Assembly: GCA_963732765.1 (NCBI GenBank)
Contig: CAVTAS010000008.1
Location: 496,001 to 560,000 of the forward strand
Length of the DNA: 64,000 nucleotides
Source of the DNA: JANYHF01 sp963732765
Lineage (GTDB): Bacteria; Pseudomonadota; Alphaproteobacteria; Rhizobiales; Hyphomicrobiaceae
Direction of reading: 5' to 3'
In this document: positions 46,198-54,174 of the stretch, one piece after another
Layout of the letters: each line of letters starts with the position of its first letter
How positions within the stretch are numbered: position 1 is the first letter of the stretch
Made by a program: the position numbers and the translations under genes
Notes under the pieces: model-generated
The model's database searches: none
Told to the model about the DNA's origin: nothing
Seen by the model: the letters and a program-made list of their open reading frames with translations, nothing else

Positions 46198-46359
46198 CTA
46201 AAGACAATTCGGCAGCTCACTGATGATCCGGGCGAGGTAGATCACGCTGCCTTCGCGCAGCCACAGCAGGACCGCCAGCGCCGACAGCACAACAAAGGTT
46301 GCAGCTCCGGCAAAGGCCAGCCGCCGCTCTCGCCTCTGCGCGAGTGTTCGTTCAGCCAC
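46198..46359 (-). CDS. 53-residue single-pass membrane protein coupled to SCO1
   Basis: A short gene read from a GTG at 46359 to a TAG at 46198. The product is a basic N-terminus (MAERTLAQRRERRLA), one membrane helix (FAGAATFVVLSALAVLLWL) and a short tail with ARIISELPNCL. The start overlaps the SCO1 stop (GTGGCTGA), which argues for real, coupled translation. Small helix proteins often accompany cytochrome-oxidase assembly factors, but no characterised homologue is recognised. Confidence 0.6.
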   Translation of the reverse strand: MAERTLAQRRERRLAFAGAATFVVLSALAVLLWLREGSVIYLARIISELPNCL

Positions 46360-46990
46360 CGATCAGCTCCTTAAGCTTGACCAGCGCGTCCGCTGTCTTC
46401 TCGCCATAACCGATCAGGGTCTTCAGGTCGCCCGTGCGGTCCATCAGATAGGTGGCGGCAGTGTGGTCCATGGCGTAGTCGCCATTCTTGACCTCGCCCT
46501 TGTGGGCATAAACACGATAGGCCTTCAGCATCTGGTCGATCTCGGCTTGCGTGCCGGTCAGTCCCAGAATGCGCGGATCGAAGGACTTCAGGTAGTCGCC
46601 GAGCGCTGCCGGTGTGTCGCGCTCGGGATCGACGGTGACGAACACCATGCGAACCTTGTCGCCATCGGGGCCAAGGCTAGCCAGCCAGCTTGTCATGTCC
46701 TGCAGCGTGGTCGGGCAGACGTCGGGACAATGCGTGAAGCCGAAGAACATCGCATAAGGCTTGCCCGCCAGCACCGCTTCGGTGACGCGCTGCCCCTTGT
46801 GGTCGGTGAGCGTGAATGGGCCGCCGATGGTGCGCGTCCCGTCGGTTTGCGCGCCGATCAAATCGGTCAACGCCGGCAGCGCGCGCGCGGCCAGCGCGGT
46901 TGCCAGCACGACCAGCAGCACGATCCACAGCCAGCCGATGCGGGGCCGCGGCACGCTCAGTTTGTCGGGTTCGGGGGTCGTTTGCGTCAT
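46352..46990 (-). CDS. SCO1/SenC copper chaperone-like protein
   Basis: 212 residues from ATG 46990; the open frame to 47101 is longer but unsupported. An N-terminal membrane helix (about 18-38: GWLWIVLLVVLATALAARAL) anchors a thioredoxin-like domain in the periplasm. Copper-binding residues are the CxxxC in FTHCPDVCPTT and the histidine in YAMDHTAATYLM. It delivers copper to the CuA site of cytochrome oxidase. Divergent from metV. The tiny membrane gene follows, overlapping by eight bases. Confidence 0.92.
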   Translation of the reverse strand: MTQTTPEPDKLSVPRPRIGWLWIVLLVVLATALAARALPALTDLIGAQTDGTRTIGGPFTLTDHKGQRVTEAVLAGKPYAMFFGFTHCPDVCPTTLQDMTSWLASLGPDGDKVRMVFVTVDPERDTPAALGDYLKSFDPRILGLTGTQAEIDQMLKAYRVYAHKGEVKNGDYAMDHTAATYLMDRTGDLKTLIGYGEKTADALVKLKELIGG

Positions 46991-47130
46991 CCTTTTGTCG
47001 TTCCTGGCGGCCCCATCGGCCGCGCCGCGCCCTGCCGATGTCGCGAACAAACCATCGTCGGCGCGCCGGGCTGGACAAACTACCCCTCGCAACGCCGCCA
47101 TGCAATCGCAGCCCGACGTGAGGCCTTCCG

Positions 47131-47706
47131 ATGTACGCCGTCCGCCGTTTCGCCGTCCGCCATGCGCGCGCCTTCGAGCGCTTCTACCAAGGTTTCGAAC
47201 GCGCCATCATCGCGCTCGATCCCCTGTTTCGGCGCGTCGGCTACGGTCGCCTGGAAAAGCCGGTCGCCTTCACCGAGAAAGTGGTGAAAGGCCTGCTGTT
47301 CGACTGCAAAATGTGCGGACAGTGCGTGCTGTCTTCCACCGGCATGTCGTGCCCGATGAACTGCCCAAAAAACTTGCGCAACGGCCCCTGTGGTGGGGTC
47401 CGTCCGGGCGGTTACTGTGAGGTCAAGCCGGAGATGGCCTGCGTCTGGGTTGACGCCTGGGAGGGCGCGTGCCGCATGAAAGAGGGCGCCGATCGCATCC
47501 GCGTGGTGCAGCCGCCAGTCGACCGCTCGCTGGAGGGGAGTTCGTCCTGGCTGCGCGTGGCCCGCGAGAAGGCGGCCGAACGGGCCGGCGAGGCCACGGC
47601 TGACAAGGGCCGCACGGCGATTGCCGAGTCCTTTCCCAGGGCGCGCAAGATCGAACCGTCGTCGGCCCCATTGGCAGCTGAGCCGAAGAAGGGCGACGCG
47701 AGATGA
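47131..47706 (+). CDS. Methylenetetrahydrofolate reductase C-terminal-type protein (MetV-like)
   Basis: 191 residues. The core belongs to the MTHFR_C family: a Cys cluster beginning CKMCGQC, then SCPMNCPKN, GPCGGV, GYCEVKPEMACVW and GAC further on. These cysteines probably bind a metal or cluster. In bacteria with two-subunit methylenetetrahydrofolate reductases (MetF with MetV) this small subunit is required for activity. The C-terminal 60 residues are charged and low in complexity. The stop overlaps the metF-like start (ATGA), supporting a complex. Confidence 0.85.
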   Translation: MYAVRRFAVRHARAFERFYQGFERAIIALDPLFRRVGYGRLEKPVAFTEKVVKGLLFDCKMCGQCVLSSTGMSCPMNCPKNLRNGPCGGVRPGGYCEVKPEMACVWVDAWEGACRMKEGADRIRVVQPPVDRSLEGSSSWLRVAREKAAERAGEATADKGRTAIAESFPRARKIEPSSAPLAAEPKKGDAR

Positions 47707-48707
47707 TCCCGAGCATCCAAACCCCAGAACCCTACGATCCGGTACTGCATCCGCCGCTGCAACCCTTGCCCGGCCACAAGTCGGGCTCGATCCTGGAGCG
47801 CACTTTGCGCAAGGGCTGGTTCGCCATCACGGCCGAGCTAAATCCGCCCGACAGCGCCGATCCGCGCGATGTGCTGAAGGCCGCAGAGCCACTGCAGGCC
47901 GTCGCCGACGCCGTCAACGCCACGGATGCCTCGGGCGCCAACTGCCACATGTCGTCCATGGGCATCTGTTCGATCCTGAGCCGCGCTGGGCTCGGCATCG
48001 TGCTGCAGATCAGCTGCCGCGACCGCAACCGCATAGCCATCCAGGGCGACGTGCTGGGCGCGGCCGCCATGGGCGTGGGCAACATCCTGTGCCTGACCGG
48101 CGACGGGGTTGCTGTGGGCGACCAGCCGGGGGCCAAACCGGTGTTCGATCTAGACAGTCTGTCGTTGCTGCGGACGCTGAAGACCATGCGTGACGAGGCC
48201 AAGTTCCTGTCCGGCCGCAGGCTCACCTACGCACCGCCGATCTTCCTGGGCGCAGCCGAGAACCCCTGCATCCCGCCCTACGAATACCGCGCCGAGCGGT
48301 TGGAAAAGAAGGTGCGCGCTGGGGCCGATTTCATCCAGACCAATTACATTTTCGACGTCGAGCTGTTCCGCAATTTCATGGCCCGCGTCCGGGACAAGGG
48401 TCTGGACGAGAAAGTGTTCATCCTGGCCGGCGTCGGCCCGCTGGCCTCGGCCAAGGCCGCGCGCTGGATGCGCGCCAATGTGCCGGGTATCCACATCCCC
48501 GATGCCGTGATCGACCGTCTGGAGAAGGCGGCCAAACCGGCCGAGGAGGGCAAGAAGCTGGCCATCGAGCTGATCCAGCAGGTGCGCGAAATCGCCGGCG
48601 TGAAGGGCGTGCACGTGATGGCGTACCGGCGCGAGCACCTGGTGGGGGAGATAATCGAGGAGAGCGGGGTGTTGAAGGAGCGGTTGGGGGTGATGGGGGT
48701 GGGGTGA
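47703..48707 (+). CDS. Methylenetetrahydrofolate reductase (MetF-like catalytic subunit)
   Basis: 334 residues, a TIM-barrel flavoprotein of the MTHFR family. Segments include WFAITAELNPPDSADPRDV, NATDASGANCHMSSMGIC, LQISCRDRNRIAIQGDVLGA, NILCLTGDGVAVGD, ADFIQTNYIFDVELF and FILAGVGPLAS. It interconverts methylene- and methyl-tetrahydrofolate. Sequence details and the MetV partner set it apart from the ordinary E. coli-type MetF; related pairs serve methyl-group catabolism. The demethylating enzyme at 50165 lies on the same strand beyond a low-GC island. Confidence 0.88.
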   Translation: MIPSIQTPEPYDPVLHPPLQPLPGHKSGSILERTLRKGWFAITAELNPPDSADPRDVLKAAEPLQAVADAVNATDASGANCHMSSMGICSILSRAGLGIVLQISCRDRNRIAIQGDVLGAAAMGVGNILCLTGDGVAVGDQPGAKPVFDLDSLSLLRTLKTMRDEAKFLSGRRLTYAPPIFLGAAENPCIPPYEYRAERLEKKVRAGADFIQTNYIFDVELFRNFMARVRDKGLDEKVFILAGVGPLASAKAARWMRANVPGIHIPDAVIDRLEKAAKPAEEGKKLAIELIQQVREIAGVKGVHVMAYRREHLVGEIIEESGVLKERLGVMGVG

Positions 48708-48753
48708 CCAATAAACTCAATTTAAGGCTGCACCTTCATCGAGCGCACAAGGA

Positions 48754-49320
48754 TCAAAAAAGTTGTGTTTGGCGAATCGGGCCATAGCGAAGTGTGTACT
48801 CAACAATGAAAAGGTATTTTTGACCAGAAATGTCCCATTTCGTATTGACATGCATATTTTGCAGTGCGCTGGCCGCAGCCAGGAGACTTATTTCTGTTGG
48901 CAGCGATTCGTTGGATGTCGCGCAATCAAAAAGATTTTTGAAAATGTCGTCGTCCAAGTATATTTCGGCGTCCAAAGAAATGTCGCCGCTCTCGTTGTCT
49001 TCGTAATAGCCGAACCAACCCGAATGATGCCGTACTTTCCCAGCACGGTTCAAGTAACCCGGCGCTAGCGTTTCAAGATTCGCATCTATTTCTAATTGTC
49101 CGCCTGAGTGAAAGCTAACTATGGTTGGAACCTTCGCGACATTCGAAACTTTGCTCTTTCCGCCAACTATTTCAATCCCGTTGTCAAATGTTCCACGGCC
49201 ACTTGCGTTGATGTATCTCTTGCTAGTGCGGCTGTCCGAATCTGCGTCGTGCTCCACATGATAGCCGTGGCGCCACCTATCAGGAACGACGCTAAATCTG
49301 GCAAATGGGAAGACTGACAT
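48754..49320 (-). CDS. Orphan hypothetical protein in a low-GC island
   Basis: 188 residues, no family recognised. The composition is Asp/Ser/Asn-rich with no signal peptide or membrane helix (DADSDSRTSKRYIN; WFGYYEDNESGDISLDAEIYL). The bases here are clearly more AT-rich than the flanks and codon use is unlike neighbouring genes, so recent transfer is likely. It lies next to a toxin-antitoxin pair. The start at 49320 is the first ATG and could be shorter (VVPDRW region). Confidence 0.5.
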   Translation of the reverse strand: MSVFPFARFSVVPDRWRHGYHVEHDADSDSRTSKRYINASGRGTFDNGIEIVGGKSKVSNVAKVPTIVSFHSGGQLEIDANLETLAPGYLNRAGKVRHHSGWFGYYEDNESGDISLDAEIYLDDDIFKNLFDCATSNESLPTEISLLAAASALQNMHVNTKWDISGQKYLFIVEYTLRYGPIRQTQLF

Positions 49321-49329
49321 GTGTTATTT

Positions 49330-49680
49330 CTATTCGTTCGCCAACGCATTTGCTACCTGCTCCGGCAACCGCGCAATCACATCCAGATAAGTTCGCGCGC
49401 AAGAATCCGGTTCAGCAGCTCCCTGCTCCCAATCCCGCAATGTTCCCAGCGGAATACGATAAGTGGCGGCAAACTGCTCCTGCGTAAGTCGCAGCGCACG
49501 GCGGATGATCTTGCTGCGGGGCGTGCGCTTAGCGCGCTTGAAGTCCTCCGGCGTCATGGGTTGCGCGTCAGGATCGCTCAACGCAGCGGCCATGACTTCC
49601 GCTTCGGTCATGGGGCGGAGGGGCTCAATGGCGTTTGGCACCGTCGCTCCTATTCGCTTCGAAATAGTCAACTTGCTCAT
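49330..49680 (-). CDS. XRE-type antitoxin partner of BrnT
   Basis: 116 residues. An N-terminal arm (LRPMTEAEVMAAALSDPDAQPMTPED) leads to an XRE helix-turn-helix at about 55-105 (LRLTQEQFAATYRIPLGTLRDWEQGAAEP). It overlaps the upstream toxin gene by 56 bases. Usual BrnT partners are BrnA ribbon-helix-helix proteins, but this one is of the helix-turn-helix type. It probably neutralises the toxin and represses the operon. Confidence 0.82.
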   Translation of the reverse strand: MSKLTISKRIGATVPNAIEPLRPMTEAEVMAAALSDPDAQPMTPEDFKRAKRTPRSKIIRRALRLTQEQFAATYRIPLGTLRDWEQGAAEPDSCARTYLDVIARLPEQVANALANE

Positions 49681-49930
49681 ACGTGTTCGCTCTTCTTGCC
49701 GAAATGATCCGAATACGGTTGTCGCGTTCTACGAAAATAACAAACAATAGCGTGCCTTCGACCATGCCGGTGACGGAAAACCTCTCTTCGCGAGGGTCGA
49801 AACGATCATCCAATTGGTCGACTGCGAATGCGTCGCGAAACACCTCTCGCGCTCGCTCAAACCCCACGCCATGCTTGGCATAGTTCGCGGTGCTCTTTTC
49901 GTCGTCCCACTCGAACTCATCATCGCGCAT
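49625..49930 (-). CDS. brnT: BrnT-family ribonuclease toxin
   Basis: 101 residues of the DUF497/BrnT family: FEWDDEKSTANYAKHGVGFERAREVF, RFSVTGMVEGTLLFVIFVE, RIRIISARRANTYEQVDY. Family members are RelE-like RNases that halt translation. Toxin first, antitoxin second, as in brnTA. With the orphan at 48754 it forms a small island between the MetV/MetF pair and the dehydrogenase. Confidence 0.9.
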   Translation of the reverse strand: MRDDEFEWDDEKSTANYAKHGVGFERAREVFRDAFAVDQLDDRFDPREERFSVTGMVEGTLLFVIFVERDNRIRIISARRANTYEQVDYFEANRSDGAKRH

Positions 49931-50164
49931 AGGTACTGCTTACCAGTATTATTGTCAATGCCCGCGATGACACGTGTTGGCACGGAGCACTTCCGAACAA
50001 ACTGCGCCCTGGCGGCTTCGGAGGTGAACTGGGAGATCACCGAGGTCGCCCGCTCGGTCGGTTGCCAGCAGCACGTCAACGGTCGGACTTGCCGTAACAG
50101 TCCCGAACCGACATGGTGCCGAAAGCCGTTTCGCCTCGTACCAGCCTCCCTCTCGGACCCCCTC

Positions 50165-52615
50165 ATGCCCTCCCTCCCCACCCACGCCCAAACCATCGTC
50201 ATCGGCGGCGGCATCATCGGCTGCTCGACGGCCTACCATCTCGCCAAGGACCACCATGCCGACGTGATCCTGCTCGAGCAGGGAAGACTCACCGGCGGGT
50301 CCACCTGGCACGCGGCGGGGCTGGTGGGACAACTCAGATCCTCGGCCTCGATCACGCAGGTGCTGCGCTATTCCGTGGACCTGTACAAGAAACTGGCCGC
50401 CGAAACGGGCCTGGAAACCGGCTGGAAAATGACCGGCTGCCTGCGACTTGCCACCAACGCGGAACGCTGGATCGAGTATCAGCGGCTCGCCACCACAGCG
50501 CAGAGCTTTGGGCTGGAGATGCATCTGGTTTCCCCGGCCGAGGTCAAGAGGATGTGGCCGCTGATGGAGGTCGGCGATCTCGTCGGCGCCAGTTGGCTGC
50601 CTACGGATGGTCAGGCCAGCCCCTCGGACATCGCGCAGTCGCTGGCCAAGGGCGCGCGCATGCACGGCGCGAAGATTTTCGAGGGCGTGCGCGTCACCGG
50701 CTTCGATATCGTCGAGGGGCGGGTAAGGGCGGTACGGACGAACGCGGGGACGATAACCTGCGAGGCTGTCGTCAACTGCGCGGGGCAATGGGCGCGGCAG
50801 GTCGGCGCCAAGGCGGGTGTCTCCGTGCCGCTGCAACCCGTAAAACACCAGTACATCATCAGTGAGAAGATCGAAGGTCTCGCCTCTGACGCCGCGACGC
50901 TGCGCGATCCTGACCGGCGCACCTACTTCAAGGAGGAGGTGGGCGGCCTCGTGATGGGCGGCTACGAGCCCAACCCAATCCCGTGGACGCTTGACGATGT
51001 GCCCGAGGACTTCGAGTTCAGACTGTTCGAAGACGACTGGGATCACTTCGAGCAGCACATTTCGCAGGCGGTCGCGCGCGTGCCGGCGCTGGAAAAAGCC
51101 GGCATCAAGAAGATGATCAACGGGCCGGAGAGCTTCACTCCGGACGGCAACTTCATCCTGGGGCAGGCGCCGGAGCTGGCCAATTTCTACGTCGGCGCGG
51201 GCTTCAATGCCTTCGGCATCGCGTCGGGCGGCGGGGCCGGCTGGGTGCTGGCGCAGTGGGTCGCCAAGGGCGAGGCGCCGATGGACCTGTGGGTAGTGGA
51301 TATCCGGCGGTTCAGCGATCTGCATAAGGATCGCCGCTGGACCAGCGAGCGTACGCTGGAAGCTTATGGCAAACATTATACGGTCGTCTATCCGCACGAG
51401 GAATATACCAGTGGGCGGCCGCGAATCGTCTCGCCGCTTTACGAGCGCTTGAAGTCGGCGGGCGCGGTGTTCGGATCAAAGCTGGGCTGGGAGCGGCCGA
51501 ACTGGTTCGCCCCGCCGAGCATGGAGTCCAAAGACGTCTACGCCATGGGCCGCCAGAACTGGTTCGACCAGGTTGGCGTCGAGCACCGCGCGGTGCGCCA
51601 TGCGGCCGGGCTGTTCGACCAGTCCTCCTTCGCCAAATACGACGTGAGCGGACGGGATGCCGAGCGGGCGCTCTCCTACATCTGCGCCAACGATGTGACC
51701 AAGCCGCCAGGTCGCCTCACCTACACACAAATGCTCAATAGTCGTGGCGGCATCGAGTGCGATCTGACCGTGGCGCGGCTGGCGGAGGACCGGTTCTACA
51801 TCGTCACCGGCACGGGGTTCCGCACCCATGATGCGGCCTGGATTTCTTCGCACATAGGCCAAAGCCTGGATGCGACGCTCACGGACGTCACCGAGCAGTT
51901 CGGCACGCTGTCGCTGATGGGGCCACTGGCGCGAGACATTCTGGCAAAAGTCACAGACGCCGACGTCGGCAATGCGGCCTTTCCGTTCGGCGCGGTCCGC
52001 GAGATCGCCATCGCCGGCGCAACCGTCCGTGCCCTGCGCGTCACCTATGTCGGGGAACTAGGCTGGGAGCTGCATGTGCCCATCGCTCGACTTGGCGCGG
52101 TCTACGATGCCGTCATGGCCGCCGGTTCGCCGCTAGGCCTCAAGCCGGTCGGCTACCGCGCGCTGGAATCGCTGCGGCTGGAAAAGGCCTATCGCGCCTG
52201 GGGTTCCGACATCACGCCCAACGATACGCCGTTCGAAGCGGGGCTAGGCTGGGCCGTCAAGCTCAAGATGGATACCGATTTTCTCGGCCGGGCAGCACTG
52301 GAGGAGGCGGCCAAGTGGCCGCTCAAGAAGAAGCTCGCGACCTTCACTTGCGCTGATCCCGCAATCACTTTGCTTGGCCGCGAGACCATTTTGCGCGATG
52401 GCGTGCAGGTCGGCTATCTCAGCGGCGGCGGATTTGGCTACACCGTCGGCAAACCGATTGGCCTTGGCTACGTCCGCAATCCGGCTGGCGTGACGGATGA
52501 ATTCCTCCGTTTTGGCCGTTACGAGTTGATCGTGGCGCAAACGCGGGTGGCGGCCGAGGTGCATCTGGCGCCGCTCTACGATCCGGAGAATCGGAAGGTG
52601 CGGGCGGGGACATGA
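50165..52615 (+). CDS. FAD-dependent dimethylglycine/sarcosine dehydrogenase-like protein with GcvT domain
   Basis: 816 residues from ATG 50165; the long open frame back to 49814 is not used. The N-terminal DAO domain (about 1-380) has the FAD loop VIGGGIIGCSTAYHLA and GSTWHAAGLVGQLRSS, whose histidine covalently binds FAD in relatives. The FAO_M and GcvT-type C-terminal part (about 430-810) binds tetrahydrofolate: MGRQNWFDQVGVEHRAVR, GLFDQSSFAKYDVSG, VTYVGELGWELHV, GYRALESLRLEKAYRAWG. It would demethylate an N-methylated glycine and load the carbon onto folate. No electron-transfer subunit gene is adjacent. Confidence 0.88.
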   Translation: MPSLPTHAQTIVIGGGIIGCSTAYHLAKDHHADVILLEQGRLTGGSTWHAAGLVGQLRSSASITQVLRYSVDLYKKLAAETGLETGWKMTGCLRLATNAERWIEYQRLATTAQSFGLEMHLVSPAEVKRMWPLMEVGDLVGASWLPTDGQASPSDIAQSLAKGARMHGAKIFEGVRVTGFDIVEGRVRAVRTNAGTITCEAVVNCAGQWARQVGAKAGVSVPLQPVKHQYIISEKIEGLASDAATLRDPDRRTYFKEEVGGLVMGGYEPNPIPWTLDDVPEDFEFRLFEDDWDHFEQHISQAVARVPALEKAGIKKMINGPESFTPDGNFILGQAPELANFYVGAGFNAFGIASGGGAGWVLAQWVAKGEAPMDLWVVDIRRFSDLHKDRRWTSERTLEAYGKHYTVVYPHEEYTSGRPRIVSPLYERLKSAGAVFGSKLGWERPNWFAPPSMESKDVYAMGRQNWFDQVGVEHRAVRHAAGLFDQSSFAKYDVSGRDAERALSYICANDVTKPPGRLTYTQMLNSRGGIECDLTVARLAEDRFYIVTGTGFRTHDAAWISSHIGQSLDATLTDVTEQFGTLSLMGPLARDILAKVTDADVGNAAFPFGAVREIAIAGATVRALRVTYVGELGWELHVPIARLGAVYDAVMAAGSPLGLKPVGYRALESLRLEKAYRAWGSDITPNDTPFEAGLGWAVKLKMDTDFLGRAALEEAAKWPLKKKLATFTCADPAITLLGRETILRDGVQVGYLSGGGFGYTVGKPIGLGYVRNPAGVTDEFLRFGRYELIVAQTRVAAEVHLAPLYDPENRKVRAGT

Positions 52616-52659
52616 TGCTCATAGTTGGCTGACGGATATCGACGGAGATCACCGGCCTT

Positions 52660-52684
52660 GGCCGAATATGAACATCGTGTCCCC
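52660..52684 (-). repeat. Single degenerate copy of the 19745-19933 repeat motif
   Basis: It reads GGCCGAATATGAACATCGTG and ends TCCCC, a near copy of the reverse-form motif at 19908-19933, but without a partner arm. It lies 45 bases before pyrB. Confidence 0.7.
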
Positions 52685-52728
52685 AGACTTGCCCCGCCCC
52701 CGGACTCACCCTATAGACCTTCACTTTA

Positions 52729-53688
52729 ATGACAGCGCACATCAAACTCGCCGGGGTGGCAAGCTTCCCCCATCGGCACCTGCTCACCGTTGAGAACCTC
52801 ACCGGCCCGCAGATCAATGGCCTTTTGGACATGGCCGAGGACGCAGCCCAGATCAGCCGCGAGGTGCGCAAGAAGCGCGACCGGCTGGCGGGGCGTACGC
52901 TGATCAACCTGTTCTTTGAAGCCTCCACCCGCACGCAAAGCTCGTTCGAGCTTGCGGCCAAGCGGCTCGGCGCCGATGTGATCAACCTCGCGGTGTCGCA
53001 GTCCTCGGTATCGAAGGGCGAGACGCTGATAGATACGGCCGTGACACTGAACGCGATGCGGCCCGACATGCTGGTGGTGCGCCATCATGCGGCTGGCGCG
53101 GTGGAATTGCTGTCGCAGAAGGTCGATTGCTCGGTTATCAACGCGGGCGACGGTTCGCACCAGCATCCGACGCAGGCGCTGTTGGATGCTCTGACCATCC
53201 GACGCAACAAGGGTCGCATCGCCGGCCTCACCGTCGCCATCTGCGGCGACATCCTGCACTCGCGCGTCGCCCGTTCCAACATCGGGCTGCTCACCACAAT
53301 GGGTGCCCGCGTCCGTATCGTCGCCCCCTCAACGCTACTGCCGAGCGCAGCCGACCGTCTCGGCGTCGAGGTCTTCACAACCATGAAGGAGGGCCTGGCC
53401 GACGCCGACATCGTCATGATGCTGCGCTTGCAGGAAGAACGTATGACCGCCTCCTACGTGCCGTCCAAGCGGGAATACTTCCACTTCTTCGGCCTCGACC
53501 AGGAGAAACTGAAGTACGCCAAGCCGGACGCGCTGGTGATGCACCCCGGGCCAATGAACCGCGGCGTGGAAATCCACTCCTCGGTAGCCGACGATCCGCG
53601 CAGCGTCATCCGCGAGCAGGTGGAGATGGGCGTGGCCGTGCGCATGGCCGTGCTGGAGGCGCTGGGACGGCATCTGCCGAACCAATAG
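52729..53688 (+). CDS. pyrB: Aspartate carbamoyltransferase catalytic chain
   Basis: 319 residues. It joins carbamoyl phosphate and aspartate, the first committed step of pyrimidine synthesis. The carbamoyl-phosphate loop is FFEASTRTQSSFE; also SSVSKGETLIDT, GDGSHQHPTQALLD, and the C-terminal HPGPMNRGVEI. Full length, with intact active-site residues. The inactive dihydroorotase two genes on is its expected partner. Confidence 0.97.
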   Translation: MTAHIKLAGVASFPHRHLLTVENLTGPQINGLLDMAEDAAQISREVRKKRDRLAGRTLINLFFEASTRTQSSFELAAKRLGADVINLAVSQSSVSKGETLIDTAVTLNAMRPDMLVVRHHAAGAVELLSQKVDCSVINAGDGSHQHPTQALLDALTIRRNKGRIAGLTVAICGDILHSRVARSNIGLLTTMGARVRIVAPSTLLPSAADRLGVEVFTTMKEGLADADIVMMLRLQEERMTASYVPSKREYFHFFGLDQEKLKYAKPDALVMHPGPMNRGVEIHSSVADDPRSVIREQVEMGVAVRMAVLEALGRHLPNQ

Positions 53689-53704
53689 GTTAAGGGAACC
53701 TTCG

Positions 53705-54157
53705 ATGACCGATGCGCCCCTCAAGACCGGCGACCGTGTGACGTTCTCCAAGACCGTCTCGGAGAGCGACGTCTACCTGTTCGCTGGCATCACGGGTGAT
53801 CTGTCGCCGAACCATGTGGATGAAGTTTTCATGCGCGGCACTCAGTATGGGCGCCGCATCGCTCATGGTGCGCTGATCGTGGGCTACATGTCGCGCGCCT
53901 CGACCATGATCGCTGAAGGGGCGCCGCCTGATGGGCCGCTGTTCCCAGTCTCGCTTGGCTACGACCGCATCCGTTTGCTGGCGCCAGTGTTCATAGGCGA
54001 CACAATCACTGTCGTCTATGAGGTTGCGGGCTACGACGGCGAACGGGCGCGCTCTGTGGGCAAAGTGGCAGTTACCAACGAGCGCGCCGAAACGGTTGCG
54101 GTGGCCGAGCACATCATGAAATGGCTGCCGCGCGCGGCCGGATCGCCGAACCGGTAG
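53705..54157 (+). CDS. MaoC-family hotdog dehydratase
   Basis: 150 residues, hotdog fold. The hydratase motif reads GDLSPNHVDEVFMRGTQYG followed by RRIAHGALIVGYMS, with the catalytic Asp/His-type residues. It probably acts on acyl-CoA or similar thioesters; substrate unknown. It lies between pyrB and the pyrC-like gene, 16 bases after pyrB, an arrangement seen in other alphaproteobacteria though its link to pyrimidines is unclear. Confidence 0.88.
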   Translation: MTDAPLKTGDRVTFSKTVSESDVYLFAGITGDLSPNHVDEVFMRGTQYGRRIAHGALIVGYMSRASTMIAEGAPPDGPLFPVSLGYDRIRLLAPVFIGDTITVVYEVAGYDGERARSVGKVAVTNERAETVAVAEHIMKWLPRAAGSPNR

Positions 54158-54174
54158 CCCTGTGCTACCAACCA

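Noticed and set aside
46991..47130. Possible SAM or SAH riboswitch before metV
   Set aside because: The divergent gap is GC-rich but I could not draw a known riboswitch core; a covariance-model search would be needed.
53085..53417. Minus-strand open frames inside pyrB and topA
   Set aside because: They are shadows of strongly conserved genes and have no ribosome sites or family motifs.
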